64,000 bases of DNA. Source: Neorhizobium alkalisoli (lineage in GTDB: Bacteria; Pseudomonadota; Alphaproteobacteria; Rhizobiales; Rhizobiaceae). The DNA lies in the NCBI RefSeq assembly GCF_002968635.1, contig NZ_PVBN01000011.1, positions 124,001 through 188,000 on the forward strand. The letters are read 5' to 3'. Below, in pieces: positions 33,449 to 42,580 of this stretch. A program made the translations under genes and the position numbers. Position 1 is the stretch's first letter. Each line of letters starts with the position of its first letter. The notes under the pieces were generated by a model that was not told where the DNA came from, ran no database searches, and saw nothing but the letters and a program-made list of their open reading frames with translations.

Positions 33449-34241
33449 GCACCTCGCTGCGAATCTTCGGGGAGAAGAGGAGGTCGTGAACCTCGCGCGT
33501 CAGCGTTTCGAGGCGGGCGCTGCCGACATCTTCGCGGCCGAATTCATGGGTATCCAGGCTGGTGATCGTCCGGCCCGGATGCGGGCTCAAGAGATGCAAC
33601 TTGGTACCGATGAGGATCGCCTCCTCTATCGAGTGAGTGACGAAGAGCAGCGTGAAGCCCAGTTCCTCGGCAAGATCGAGGAGTTCGCCCTGGAGCTGGC
33701 TGCGGGTGAGTGCGTCGAGGGCTGCAAAGGGCTCATCCATCAGCAGCACGTCGGCGTCGGTGACGAGTGCGCGCGCAATCGCGGCGCGCTGCTTCATACC
33801 GCCCGAAAGTGTGTGCGGATAACTATCGAGCGCGCGTTCGAGTCCGACTTTTCTGAGCGTCGCCTCCGTGCGCTCCCGGATTTCCGCCCGCGACAGCTTG
33901 CTCGCCATACGCAGCGGGAATTCGACGTTCTGGCGCACTGTCTTCCAGGGCAGGAGCTGGTCAAATTCCTGGAATACGACGATGCGGTCCGGACCGGGAC
34001 CTTTGACTTCCCGGCCGCGAACCTTGATCGTGCCAGTAGCGGGCTTTAAAAAGCCCGCTACTGCTTTGAGGATTGATGACTTCCCGCATCCGGAGGGGCC
34101 GAGAAGTACGAGCCGCTCTCCCTCGCCGACCCGGAAGGAAACGTCGTCCACCGCGCGGACGGTCCCCTTGGAAGTCGGGTAATCGAGAGTAAGCCGGTTG
34201 ACCTCGAACACGGCGGCCTTGAGAGGGTCTCGTGCCAGCAT
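33435..34241 (-). CDS. sulfonate ABC transporter ATPase (SsuB/TauB type)
   Basis: The protein has 268 residues. Walker A is GPSGCGKSS, the Q-loop FQEFDQLLPWKT, the signature LSGGMKQRAAIARAL, Walker B VLLMDEPFAALD, and the H-loop FVTHSIEEA. This is the ATPase of the NrtCD/SsuB/TauB branch. The start lies 3 bases after the binding-protein stop. It energises uptake of sulfonates through the permease encoded immediately downstream. Confidence 0.94.
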   Translation of the reverse strand: MLARDPLKAAVFEVNRLTLDYPTSKGTVRAVDDVSFRVGEGERLVLLGPSGCGKSSILKAVAGFLKPATGTIKVRGREVKGPGPDRIVVFQEFDQLLPWKTVRQNVEFPLRMASKLSRAEIRERTEATLRKVGLERALDSYPHTLSGGMKQRAAIARALVTDADVLLMDEPFAALDALTRSQLQGELLDLAEELGFTLLFVTHSIEEAILIGTKLHLLSPHPGRTITSLDTHEFGREDVGSARLETLTREVHDLLFSPKIRSEVLEDV

Positions 34242-34244
34242 CGA

Positions 34245-35249
34245 TCAGCTTCCGCTTTCGTTGTGCAGTTCGTCGAACGTATAGTCCTTCCAGCCTTCGG
34301 CCTTCTTCTTGATCGCGCCGGTTCGGTAGAGGAAGTCTGCAAAGGCGAAGGAACGTGACGGTACGACCGTGAACTTGTTCTCAGGCGCTTCGATCAACGA
34401 TTGGACGAAGCTGGCTTCAAGTTTGGACTTCTCGATCCGGACATAAGTTTCCGCAGCTGCTTTCTTGTTGGCCTCGATCCAGGCGCTCGCCTCCTTCACG
34501 GCTTCAAAGAAAGCTTGAAAGGTCTTTGGGTTCTGCTCGTGCCAGTCTGTCGTCGTGTAGAGATAGGTCGGCGTCACCGGCCCGCCGAGAACGTCATAGG
34601 ACGAGAAGACCTTGTGGATTTTCGGATCCTTCAGCGCCTGCTCCTGGAACGGCGTGTTGGAGACATGAGCCGTGATCTCCGTCGAGCCGGACAGTAGGGC
34701 CGCCGTGGCATCGGGATGCGCGAGCGTAACGGTGTTGTTGTCGAGTTTGTTCTGGTTACCCTTGCCGAATTCCTTCTCAGCCGCGATCTGCAGGATGCGG
34801 GCCTGGACCGAAACTCCGACCGCCGGAAGAGCAATCTTGTCGGTCGCCTTGAAGTCCTTGAGCGATTTGATGTCCGGATTGTTTGTCACGAGATAGTTCG
34901 GCTGGTTGGCAAGGCCGGCGACGATCTTCACTGCGCCATCCGTGCGATCCCAGAGCGTCAGGAACGGACCGATTCCGGCCGCTGCAATATCGATCGAGCC
35001 GGAGAGCAGCGCGGCATTGATGGCATCACCCCCCGAAAGCTGCGCCCACTCGACCTTCACGTCGTTGAGGCCGAGTGCTTTGGCGTGCTTTTCGATCAGG
35101 TTCTGGTCGCGAATGACGTGCAGCGGCAGGTAAAGGGTGCCGAACTGCTGAGATATGCGGATAATGCCTTCGGCATAAGCGGTGGTCGAGGGTACAAGCG
35201 CCGTTAGCGCAAGGGTAGCGGCAGCGGCGAGTTTCAAGGATCTAAGCAT
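34245..35249 (-). CDS. sulfonate ABC transporter solute-binding protein (NrtA/SsuA/TauA type)
   Basis: The protein has 334 residues. The signal peptide ends near TTAYAEG (residues 21-27). The mature part has IIRISQQFGTLYLPLHVIRDQNLIEKHAKALG and GGDAINAALLSGSIDIAAAGIGPFL, the order found in sulfonate, nitrate and thiamine-precursor binding proteins. It lies between ssuD and the ATPase, which makes a sulfonate ligand likely. Unlike other binding proteins here, no hairpin separates it from the next gene. Confidence 0.9.
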   Translation of the reverse strand: MLRSLKLAAAATLALTALVPSTTAYAEGIIRISQQFGTLYLPLHVIRDQNLIEKHAKALGLNDVKVEWAQLSGGDAINAALLSGSIDIAAAGIGPFLTLWDRTDGAVKIVAGLANQPNYLVTNNPDIKSLKDFKATDKIALPAVGVSVQARILQIAAEKEFGKGNQNKLDNNTVTLAHPDATAALLSGSTEITAHVSNTPFQEQALKDPKIHKVFSSYDVLGGPVTPTYLYTTTDWHEQNPKTFQAFFEAVKEASAWIEANKKAAAETYVRIEKSKLEASFVQSLIEAPENKFTVVPSRSFAFADFLYRTGAIKKKAEGWKDYTFDELHNESGS

Positions 35250-35301
35250 GGATCGACCTTTCAGAAGGAGCGATGTGAAGGTTTTGAATGTGCTGCAAGG
35301 A

Positions 35302-36474
35302 TCAGCCGGCGACGTTGGCGAGTTTCGAGCCGCCGTAGTCGCCGACTGAAAATTCGTTGGCGACGCTGTCGCGCAGGCCCTGGCGGCGGTTCTTGTCGAT
35401 GCCGAGCAGCGGGAACAGGAGTTCGCCGACGCGATAGGCCTCTTCGAGGTGGGGATAACCGGAGCCGATGATGGTATCGATGCCGAGCGCCTGATATTCG
35501 CGTAGCCGTTCCGCTACCTGCTGGGGCGTACCCACCAGCGCGGTGCCGACCCCGGTCCGCACCAGGCCGACCCCGGCCCAAAGATTCGGAGCGACCAGCA
35601 ACTTGTCGCGGCGGCCACCGTGGAGAGCTGCTTGCCGGCGCTGGCCGACGGAATCCATTTCCTTTTGAAAGCGGTGCCAGCTGCGCTCGATCTGCTCATC
35701 GGAAATGTTGCTGATCAGCCGGTCGGCGGCGCGCCAGGCATCCTCTTCGTCCTCTCGGACGATGAAGTGGATACGCATGCCGAAGCGGATCTTTCGGCCG
35801 GCCTTTGCTGCCTTGGCACGCACGGCCTCGATCTTCTCTTTCACCTGATCCAGCGGTTCGCCCCAGGTGAGATACATGTCGGTGGCATTGACCGCGAGAT
35901 CCTGGCCGGCCTCCGAGGAGCCGCCGAAATAAAGTGGAGGATGCGGTCGACCGACTGGCGGGAAGTCCGAACGCGCGCCCTTGAGTTCGTAATACTTTCC
36001 CTTGAAATCGACGGTCTCGCCGCCGAGCAGGCGTTTCCATATGTCGAGGAACTCGCCAGCTTGCTCGTAGCGCTCGTCATGGCCGAGGAATATTCCATCG
36101 CCGGCAAGCTCCGCGGGATTGCCGCCCACAACAACGTTGAGCAGCAGCCTGCCGTTGCTGAGGCGGTCGAGTGCGGCGGTCTGGCGTGCGGCAAAAGTGG
36201 GCGAGGTGACGCCAGGCCGAAGCGCGACGAGATATTTGAGCCGCTCGGTGACAACCGAAAGCCCAGTGGCGGTAATCCAGGAATCCTCACAGGACTGGCC
36301 GGTCGGCAAAAGAACGCCTTCGAAGCCAAGTTCATCAACCGCAACCGCCACCTGCTTGAAATAGCGAAACTCCGGACGACGGCTCAGTCGTTCGGTGCCG
36401 AGATAGGTGCCATCCCCATGCGTGGGGATGAACCAGAAAAAGTTCAGCGGTTCGGCAAGCCCGTCGATATCCAT
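35302..36474 (-). CDS. ssuD: FMNH2-dependent alkanesulfonate monooxygenase
   Basis: The protein has 390 residues, close to E. coli SsuD (381). Shared blocks include FFWFIPTHGDGTYLGTE, LLPTGQSCEDSWITA (with the active-site Cys), YLVALRPGVTSPTFAARQTAALDRLSNGRLLLNVVVGGNPAELAGDG, YLTWGEP and SGYPHLEEAYRVGELLFPLL. It frees sulfite from C2-C10 alkanesulfonates using reduced flavin and oxygen. It is the first gene of the minus-strand ssu operon. Confidence 0.95.
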   Translation of the reverse strand: MDIDGLAEPLNFFWFIPTHGDGTYLGTERLSRRPEFRYFKQVAVAVDELGFEGVLLPTGQSCEDSWITATGLSVVTERLKYLVALRPGVTSPTFAARQTAALDRLSNGRLLLNVVVGGNPAELAGDGIFLGHDERYEQAGEFLDIWKRLLGGETVDFKGKYYELKGARSDFPPVGRPHPPLYFGGSSEAGQDLAVNATDMYLTWGEPLDQVKEKIEAVRAKAAKAGRKIRFGMRIHFIVREDEEDAWRAADRLISNISDEQIERSWHRFQKEMDSVGQRRQAALHGGRRDKLLVAPNLWAGVGLVRTGVGTALVGTPQQVAERLREYQALGIDTIIGSGYPHLEEAYRVGELLFPLLGIDKNRRQGLRDSVANEFSVGDYGGSKLANVAG

Positions 36475-36799
36475 ATATTTCTCCCTGAATTCCAGGAGAA
36501 AGGCTAAAGACGACCAAGTCGATAGAGAAGAAAGATTATTCTCTTATGCCTACGTGCTCGCCACCCGATGACTAAGCAACAGCGGCATTTGGCGAACCAT
36601 GTTCCAGGATGGCGGGAAATCAGCAATCCCCCTGAAGCTCTCGGCGCGATCAGAGGCTCGTAAAACACGTCTTCCGTCGGCGAAAAATCTCTCAAAAACT
36701 ATAAAATTGGTAGCTTATTTCTCCTTGATGATGCGAACCTCCCCTATGGTTGCAGCGTGGAAAACAACTGCCGGCAATTTCGTCGGCTCAGGGGGTCAT
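36475..36799. promoter_or_regulatory. divergent ssu/tau promoter region (325 bases)
   Basis: This holds the promoters of the minus-strand ssu operon and the plus-strand tauABC operon. A perfect inverted repeat AGAGAA-N9-TTCTCT is at 36524-36544, about 50-70 bases before the ssuD start, and could be an operator. On the tau side the sequence AAAACTATAAAATTGGTAGC (about 36698-36715) is AT-rich. No gene is supported: the frame open from 36599 lacks a site and would only extend TauA. Confidence 0.4.
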
Positions 36800-37825
36800 A
36801 TGAATATGAAACGACTACTAGCTGCAGCCTTTACCGGGTTTGTCGCACTTTCCGCGGGGGCAGGTGCCGGCGCAGCCGCAGCCGCAGCCGACAAGAAGGT
36901 CGTCGTGGCCTACCAGACCGATGCCCTGCCGTCGTCGGTGGCAATCGCCAATGGTGAATTTGCCGAAGCGAGCGGATACGACATCGACTTCAGGAAGTTC
37001 AATTCCGGCGCGGAAATCTTTGCTGCGATCGCATCTGGTGATGTTCAGGTGGGTTATGTCGGCTCCAGCCCCTTCGCCGCGGCGGCCTCGCGGGGTCTTG
37101 CAGTAAAGGCATTCTATCTTTCCTCCATCTCGGGCATCGATGAAGCACTCGTCGTGCGCAATGGCTCCGGCATTGGCTCGCTGGCGGATTTGAAGGGCAA
37201 GAAGCTTGCCGCTGCGCCGGTCTCTACCGACCACTATCAGTTGTTGGCGCTGATCAAGTCGTTGGGTTTAAGCGAGAAGGATGTTCAGGTGTTCGCCATT
37301 CCGCAGCCAGATATCGTCGCCGGTTTCAACCGCGGCGATCTGGACGGTGGTTTTGTTTGGGATCCCGCCCTGACTGAACTGAAGAAGAACGGCAAGGTCC
37401 TGGTGACGTCGAAGGAAGTCGCCGAAAAGGGCGCTCCAACCTTCTCCGCCTGGGTGGCCGCCTCGAAGTTCGCCGACACGAACCCGGATTTCCTGAAAAG
37501 CTTCGCGACGGTCGTTAACAAGTATTACGGGTCTTTTGCGAAGGACAAGGCGGCTTGGGGGCCTGAGAGCGATAACGCCAAGCAGCTCGCCAAGCTCCTC
37601 GGCGGCAAGCCGGAGCAGCATGCGGCAGCCTTGAGCAACCTCAATCTCCTGACTCCCGACGTTCAGGCCTCTTCCGATTGGTTGGGCGGCGGCGAGAAGT
37701 CCGGTGCGGCCAAGATTCTCAAGGACACGGCGCAGTTCCTGAAGGACCAGGGCAAGGTCTCCGAAGTGCTGCCGAGCTATGCCGCCTTCGTCACGGCGGA
37801 TGCTCTGTCCGGTGCCAGCAACTGA
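36800..37825 (+). CDS. tauA: taurine ABC transporter solute-binding protein
   Basis: The protein has 341 residues from ATG 36800, with AGGGGGTC just upstream; ATG 36806 is equally possible. The signal peptide includes an Ala/Gly-rich stretch ending around AAAAADKK. Family features are VVVAYQTDALPSSVAIANGEFAE, IDFRKFNSGAEIFAAIASGDVQVGYVGSSPFAAAASRG and GGFVWDPALTELKKNGKVLVTS, all as in TauA. It binds taurine (2-aminoethanesulfonate) or a similar sulfonate. A GACGCC/GGCGTC hairpin follows the gene. Confidence 0.93.
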   Translation: MNMKRLLAAAFTGFVALSAGAGAGAAAAAADKKVVVAYQTDALPSSVAIANGEFAEASGYDIDFRKFNSGAEIFAAIASGDVQVGYVGSSPFAAAASRGLAVKAFYLSSISGIDEALVVRNGSGIGSLADLKGKKLAAAPVSTDHYQLLALIKSLGLSEKDVQVFAIPQPDIVAGFNRGDLDGGFVWDPALTELKKNGKVLVTSKEVAEKGAPTFSAWVAASKFADTNPDFLKSFATVVNKYYGSFAKDKAAWGPESDNAKQLAKLLGGKPEQHAAALSNLNLLTPDVQASSDWLGGGEKSGAAKILKDTAQFLKDQGKVSEVLPSYAAFVTADALSGASN

Positions 37826-37844
37826 CGCCCCAAGCGCTGGCGTC
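37824..37844 (+). terminator. short hairpin between tauA and tauB
   Basis: GACGCC (37824-37829) pairs with GGCGTC (37839-37844) around nine bases, directly at the tauA stop codon. A GGCGCCGGCGCC self-complementary stretch follows at 37851-37862. Either could slow exonucleases or ribosomes between binding-protein and ATPase genes. Confidence 0.4.
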
Positions 37845-37879
37845 CACAAGGCGCCGGCGCCCAACAGGAAAGCTCTGCC

Positions 37880-38671
37880 ATGCTGAAGGTCGACCACGCC
37901 AGCGTTCACTTCGAGGCCGACGACGGCCGTATCGTTCATGCCCTTGACCGTGTGTCCCTCGATATTCCGGACAACGGCTTCGTCGTGGCGCTCGGCGCCT
38001 CCGGCTGCGGGAAGTCGACGCTTCTCAATGCCATTGCCGGCTTTCTGCCGCTTTCGGACGGCGTCATCACGCTGAACGGAAAATCGGTTGTCGGGCCTGG
38101 CGCCGACCGCGGTGTGGTCTTCCAGAAGGACACGCTTCTTCCGTGGAAGAACGTCATCGACAATGTCGCGCTGGGACTGAAGTTCGCGGGCATTCCGAAG
38201 CTCGAGCAGCACAGGCGTTCCGCCGAACTCCTGAAGCTGGTTGGGCTTGCCGATTTCGCCAATGCGTTTCCTTACGAACTGTCGGGCGGCATGCGCCAGC
38301 GGGTCGGTATTGCCCGGGCGCTCGCAACCGAGCCGGACATCCTGCTGATGGACGAGCCATTCGGGGCGCTTGACAGCCTGACGCGCGAACAGATGCAGGA
38401 GCTCCTTGTATCGGTGTGGAAAAAGACCGGCAAACGCGTCTTTTTCATCACCCACTCGGTCGAGGAGGCGTTGTTCCTTGGCACGCAGGTGATCGTCATG
38501 TCACCGCGACCCGGGCGGATTGTCGCGCGTTTTGACCTCGATTTCGTCAACCGCTTTGCCGAAAGCAACGATGCCAGGGAGATCAAGGCGTCGCCCGAAT
38601 TTACGAACCTGCGGGAAGAAATCCGCGCGCTGCTGCATGGCGCGCATGACATCAGGAGTGCGGCGGAATGA
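37880..38671 (+). CDS. tauB: taurine ABC transporter ATPase
   Basis: The protein has 263 residues. Walker A GASGCGKSTLL, Q-loop FQKDTLLPWKNV, signature LSGGMRQRVGIARAL, Walker B ILLMDEPFGALDSLTREQMQ and FITHSVEEALFLGTQVIVMSPRPGRI are all as in TauB. The stop overlaps the tauC start (ATGA at 38668-38671). Confidence 0.95.
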   Translation: MLKVDHASVHFEADDGRIVHALDRVSLDIPDNGFVVALGASGCGKSTLLNAIAGFLPLSDGVITLNGKSVVGPGADRGVVFQKDTLLPWKNVIDNVALGLKFAGIPKLEQHRRSAELLKLVGLADFANAFPYELSGGMRQRVGIARALATEPDILLMDEPFGALDSLTREQMQELLVSVWKKTGKRVFFITHSVEEALFLGTQVIVMSPRPGRIVARFDLDFVNRFAESNDAREIKASPEFTNLREEIRALLHGAHDIRSAAE

Positions 38672-39522
38672 GCGAAGTCTTGCATGCTGGAGCGGTGTCA
38701 GCGGATGCGTCGAGAATTGCACCGAAAACCGTGCGGATGAAAAGCTTCGGGGTCGGCAGCAAGCCAACGCTGCTCATCAGCCTGGCAACGGCGGCGGCCC
38801 TCATCGCCATCTGGTGGGGCATAACCGAACTCGCAGTCGTCCCTAGACTGTTCCTGCCGACGCCGGGCGAAGTCCTGAAGCAGTTCAACATCGTTCTGCG
38901 CGACGGTTATGCGGGCGCCTCCCTCGGCGAACACCTGTCCGCAAGTTTGTTCCGGATTGTCCTCGCGGCTGTGATCGCGATCTCGCTCGGCATTCCGCTT
39001 GGTCTGCTGATGGGATTGAACCGCTGGGCCAAGGGTATATTAGACACGCCGATCGAGTTCTACTGGCCGCTGCCGCCGCTTTCCTATCTCCCGCTGATGA
39101 TCATCTGGCTGGGGATCGGCGAGACATCGAAGATCACGCTTCTCGTGCTGGCAATGTTTGCGCCGATCTGCCTGTCCGCTCAGGCCGGTGTCCGCTCCCT
39201 GCCGATCGAGCGGGTGAATGCGGCGCGATCGCTTGGCGCCAGCCGATTCCGCCTGTTCCTCAACATCGTCCTGCCAACCGCGCTCCCGGAAATCCTGACA
39301 GGAATCCGGATTGCGCTTGGCGTCGGCTGGAGCACGCTGGTGGCGGCGGAGCTCATCGCTTCCAACAGGGGCATCGGTTACATGATCATGTCTGCCTCGC
39401 AGTTTCTTGCCACGGATGTGGTGTTCGTCGGCATCGCCATCATCGCCGCTTGCGCTTTCGCGTTCGGCGCAGCGGTTAGACTTTTCGAGCGGGTGCTTGT
39501 TCCTTGGAAGGGCAAGAGCTGA
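38668..39522 (+). CDS. tauC: taurine ABC transporter permease
   Basis: The protein has 284 residues with a cytoplasmic N-terminus of about 30 residues and six hydrophobic segments. The loop GVRSLPIERVNAARSLGASRFRLFLNIVLPTALPEILTGIRIALGVGWSTLVAAELIAS is the family EAA region. It starts inside the tauB stop. No taurine dioxygenase (TauD) gene follows; the next gene is a small hydrolase. Confidence 0.94.
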   Translation: MSEVLHAGAVSADASRIAPKTVRMKSFGVGSKPTLLISLATAAALIAIWWGITELAVVPRLFLPTPGEVLKQFNIVLRDGYAGASLGEHLSASLFRIVLAAVIAISLGIPLGLLMGLNRWAKGILDTPIEFYWPLPPLSYLPLMIIWLGIGETSKITLLVLAMFAPICLSAQAGVRSLPIERVNAARSLGASRFRLFLNIVLPTALPEILTGIRIALGVGWSTLVAAELIASNRGIGYMIMSASQFLATDVVFVGIAIIAACAFAFGAAVRLFERVLVPWKGKS

Positions 39523-39607
39523 CCGTGGACATGGCTCACCCCTCCGCCTGCTTGAGGTTCTGCCGGCGCGACTTGATGTTGGTGGCTAAGTTATTCTGGA
39601 GGAGACC

Positions 39608-40210
39608 ATGTTCCCCACTTTGATTCTGCCTGGCTTGAACGGTTCTCCGGAGGGGCACTGGCAGCGCCATTGGGCGAGGGATGGTGCGGATGCGTTGGTG
39701 GTGGAGCAGGAGGATTGGAGCTGCCCTGTTCTGGATGACTGGCAGGCGGAACTCGATCGGGCGCTTTCGCAGGTCGAAGGCGCCTTCCTGGTTGCCCATA
39801 GCCTCGGATGCCTGCTCGCGGCGAGCTATGCCAACCGTGCGGCTGCCCATAAGATCCGCGGTGCCCTGCTGGTCGCGCCCTGTTCCCTCGCCGTCACCCT
39901 CCGGCTTCATCCCTGCATGATAGAGTTCGGCGAGGAGCCCTTGCAGCGCCTCTCGTTCCCGAGCCTCGTGGTCGGTAGCCTCAACGATCCCTATATGAGT
40001 TTGCCCGATCTCGAGCGCCATGTCCGCAGTTGGGGCAGTGAACTCATGACAATCGGTTTTGCCGGCCATATCAATATAGCAAGCGGCTTCGGACATTGGG
40101 CTGAAGGATATCGCATCTTCGAACGACTGATCCGTTCGGCCGGCCAGCCGCGGTCGCTTTCACAAAGAGTCCTCCCTGCGACAAGGGCGGGGGCGCAAAC
40201 ATCTCTATGA
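39608..40210 (+). CDS. RBBP9/YdeN-family serine hydrolase
   Basis: The protein has 200 residues with CTGGAGGAGACC before the ATG. It is a small alpha/beta hydrolase: LILPGLNGSPEGHWQRHW at the start, nucleophile Ser in VAHSLGCLLA, acid Asp in VVGSLNDPYMSL and catalytic His in FAGHINIASGFGHWAEG, which is the family's typical C-terminal pattern. Substrate is unknown. It lies after tauC on the same strand, 85 bases away, and ends convergent with the GatZ-type gene. A functional link to sulfonate use is not evident. Confidence 0.85.
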   Translation: MFPTLILPGLNGSPEGHWQRHWARDGADALVVEQEDWSCPVLDDWQAELDRALSQVEGAFLVAHSLGCLLAASYANRAAAHKIRGALLVAPCSLAVTLRLHPCMIEFGEEPLQRLSFPSLVVGSLNDPYMSLPDLERHVRSWGSELMTIGFAGHINIASGFGHWAEGYRIFERLIRSAGQPRSLSQRVLPATRAGAQTSL

Positions 40211-40328
40211 GCGCCATCGGTGCTATGCCCTACCGGGTCCCAGGTTGTCTTGTCGCGCGTTCGACCGGCATTGGAACGACCGAGGGGTGGAAAGCATGCG
40301 CAGCTGGTACATTGCCGATGGTGTGCCG

Positions 40329-41600
40329 TTATCGGCGGCGCTCGTGGGCGCTCTGGTATTCGTCGAGGACGGCCCGCACGGCGTCAATCAGCAATTCCTG
40401 CGGATTGAGCGGTGTTCCGGCATACCTTGCCAAACGGGGCAGATGCTGTCGGAAAAGAGGTGCGGGGATGATTCTGCTGACGAGCGCTTCCGTAAGCCGC
40501 AAGACGGCAGCTTCCGCCGCGGGGTGGTTCCAGTAATAGCGAATACGATCGGAATAGGAATAGTGGCGCAGGATATGCTGCTCGGCCTCCGAGCCGGAGT
40601 AGTGACCAGCCCAGTGGCCGGGATACTCCCTCATCAGCGCCTCCATCACGGCCATGAGGTTTCGGCTGGGATAGCCGGCCACGGAGTCGCTGGCGATCAG
40701 ATCGAGGCCGTAGAGCGCCTCGCGGAGCGCGAAGGTCAATTCCGGCCCGACTTTGAGGATGGCGAACCCGTCCTCGACGAGTTCACGAAGCGCGTCCGCG
40801 CCCTGGTAGTCAGTCGAATGGGCCTCATAGACGATTGCTGCCTCCTCTTCGAGCAGCGCCGAAAGGGATCGCGCCGCGGCCCGGTCGTACACGATGACAT
40901 TTTTATTGCCGAATTCGACTCCGGGCTGAACCACGAGCGCCAGCACCCGGCTGAAGGCTTCGCCCAGACCTGCCTCCTCAAACCGCGTCCGGTGTAGTGC
41001 AATTGTCTTTCGCGCTGCTTCGACGCCGGTAGGTTCGAGCGCGGTGATCACGTGATGGGCACCGCCGGGTGGCGGCACTTCGGTGCCGATCACATAGACA
41101 GGCTTACTATTCGCCGAGGTCGCGAACCGTTCCGCCACAGCCGCCAGCCTTACCGCGCGCCCGGCGGTCATGGTATCGTCAAGCGCCGTCGGTTCGCCCG
41201 CGCAACCCATAGAGGTATCGAGGTGGAGCTTGCGGAAGCCGGCATCGACATAGGCGGCGACCAGGTCTTCCGCCTTCGCCATCGCGACCTCGGCGGCTTC
41301 TCCACGCCATGGATTTGGGCCAAGATGATCGCCTCCGAGGATAACCTTCTCCCAGGGCAGGCCCTCCTCGCTGGCGATCTGTTCCACCAGTGCCACAAAG
41401 TCACTGGGCTTCAGCCCGGTGTATCCGCCGAACTGGTTGACCTGGTTGCAGGTTGCCTCGATCAGCACCGCGCCGTCGCGGCCAACCGCATGCCGAAGGG
41501 CAGCGCGGATCACGATCGGATGAGCTGAGCACACGGAAGTGATGCCCGCGGGGCCGCCCATGCGTCGGCTGCGGGCGAGGTTGTGAAGAACGGATATCAT
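40329..41600 (-). CDS. GatZ/KbaZ-family protein, likely D-tagatose-6-phosphate 4-epimerase
   Basis: The protein has 423 residues. The TIM-barrel family comprises the non-catalytic partner of tagatose-1,6-bisphosphate aldolase and, in Agrobacterium, a D-tagatose-6-phosphate 4-epimerase (EC 5.1.3.40). Visible blocks are ITSVCSAHPIVIRAAL, ILGGDHLGPNPWRGEAA, FRKLHLDTSMGCAGEP, VYVIGTEVPPPGGAHH, YEAHSTDYQ and LKVGPELTFALREALYGL. No class II aldolase partner (GatY/KbaY) is nearby, which favours the epimerase. Its start overlaps the kinase stop (ATGA), so it acts on the same phosphorylated ketose. Function is by analogy. Confidence 0.85.
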   Translation of the reverse strand: MISVLHNLARSRRMGGPAGITSVCSAHPIVIRAALRHAVGRDGAVLIEATCNQVNQFGGYTGLKPSDFVALVEQIASEEGLPWEKVILGGDHLGPNPWRGEAAEVAMAKAEDLVAAYVDAGFRKLHLDTSMGCAGEPTALDDTMTAGRAVRLAAVAERFATSANSKPVYVIGTEVPPPGGAHHVITALEPTGVEAARKTIALHRTRFEEAGLGEAFSRVLALVVQPGVEFGNKNVIVYDRAAARSLSALLEEEAAIVYEAHSTDYQGADALRELVEDGFAILKVGPELTFALREALYGLDLIASDSVAGYPSRNLMAVMEALMREYPGHWAGHYSGSEAEQHILRHYSYSDRIRYYWNHPAAEAAVLRLTEALVSRIIPAPLFRQHLPRLARYAGTPLNPQELLIDAVRAVLDEYQSAHERRR

Positions 41601-42580
41601 GACCTGCGTCCCGGCGTCGTGGCGATGAAAGCGTCGAGTTCAGCCAGAGTGCCCGCGCCCTCCATCGGCCCCCTGACTGTTACATTGCGGGCGCCGGCGG
41701 CGTTGGCATAGAGGAGTGCCTGCTCGATCGGCATGCCGAGCCGGCGGCACGCCACATAGGCGCCACCAAAGCAGTCTCCCGCCCCGGTCGGATCGACTTC
41801 CTCGACCGAGAAGGCCGGGCAGTCGATACGTCTGCCTTCGCGGGTGAAGACGGTGGAGCCGCCCGCGCCGCGCTTGAGCGCCACTTCTTTGGCGTTGCGG
41901 CCGAGCAATGCACGGATCGCCTCGCCTTCGTCCTCGACGCCAGCGGCGACGAACAGCTCCTCTCCCGAGGGGAGGATCAGGTCGGCGATATCGACGAGTC
42001 TTGCGAAACGTGCGTGCGTTTCCGCATCGCCCAGCAACTCCTTACGGACATTCGGATCGAAGGAGATAGTCCCGCCGCGCTCCTTGATCACCGCGATCGC
42101 GTGCTGGATGATCTCGGCAGCGCCAGGTATCGCAAAGGCGGTTCCCATGACATGCAGATGGCCCGACCGATCAATCAGTGCACGCCCCGCAGAGGTAAGA
42201 TCGATCTTCGCGGCGGCGGATTTTGCAATGTTGAAGACGAAATCGCGCGAACCGTCATTTCGATATCGCACGAAGGCGCTGCCGGTCGGAAAGTCCGGGT
42301 CAGTAGAGATGGCCGAGACATCGGCGCCGTCTGCGCGAAGCCGCGCGACATTGACGCGGCCGAAATCGTCGTCGCCCACGCAGGCGATGATGCCGGCCGA
42401 CCCTCCGATCCTGGCACACTGGTCGATGAAGATGGCAGGCGCTCCGCTAGGATAGGGGCCAATGAGCGTGATCGGTTCCAGGAAGCCTGTGCCGCGGTCC
42501 ACAGCCATGATCTCGACGAGAATCTCGCCGATCGTTATCGTCGGTCCGAGGGTGTCGAGGGCAAGCCCGGTTCGTGTCAT
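41597..42580 (-). CDS. PfkB-family carbohydrate kinase
   Basis: The protein has 327 residues from ATG 42580, which overlaps the ROK stop; an upstream frame extension has no site. The ribokinase fold is shown by IGEILVEIM, GGSAGIIACVGDDDFGR (sugar-side Gly-rich turn) and the C-terminal DPTGAGDCFGGAYVA, containing catalytic Asp and the anion hole. In this operon with a ketose 3-epimerase and a GatZ-type protein, the likely substrate is a ketohexose such as D-tagatose, giving the 6-phosphate. That assignment is inference. Confidence 0.88.
   Translation of the reverse strand: MTRTGLALDTLGPTITIGEILVEIMAVDRGTGFLEPITLIGPYPSGAPAIFIDQCARIGGSAGIIACVGDDDFGRVNVARLRADGADVSAISTDPDFPTGSAFVRYRNDGSRDFVFNIAKSAAAKIDLTSAGRALIDRSGHLHVMGTAFAIPGAAEIIQHAIAVIKERGGTISFDPNVRKELLGDAETHARFARLVDIADLILPSGEELFVAAGVEDEGEAIRALLGRNAKEVALKRGAGGSTVFTREGRRIDCPAFSVEEVDPTGAGDCFGGAYVACRRLGMPIEQALLYANAAGARNVTVRGPMEGAGTLAELDAFIATTPGRRS

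Noticed and set aside
36599..36799. N-terminal extension of TauA by 67 residues
   Set aside because: The extension lacks a ribosome-binding site and precedes a clear signal peptide, so the start is placed at 36800.
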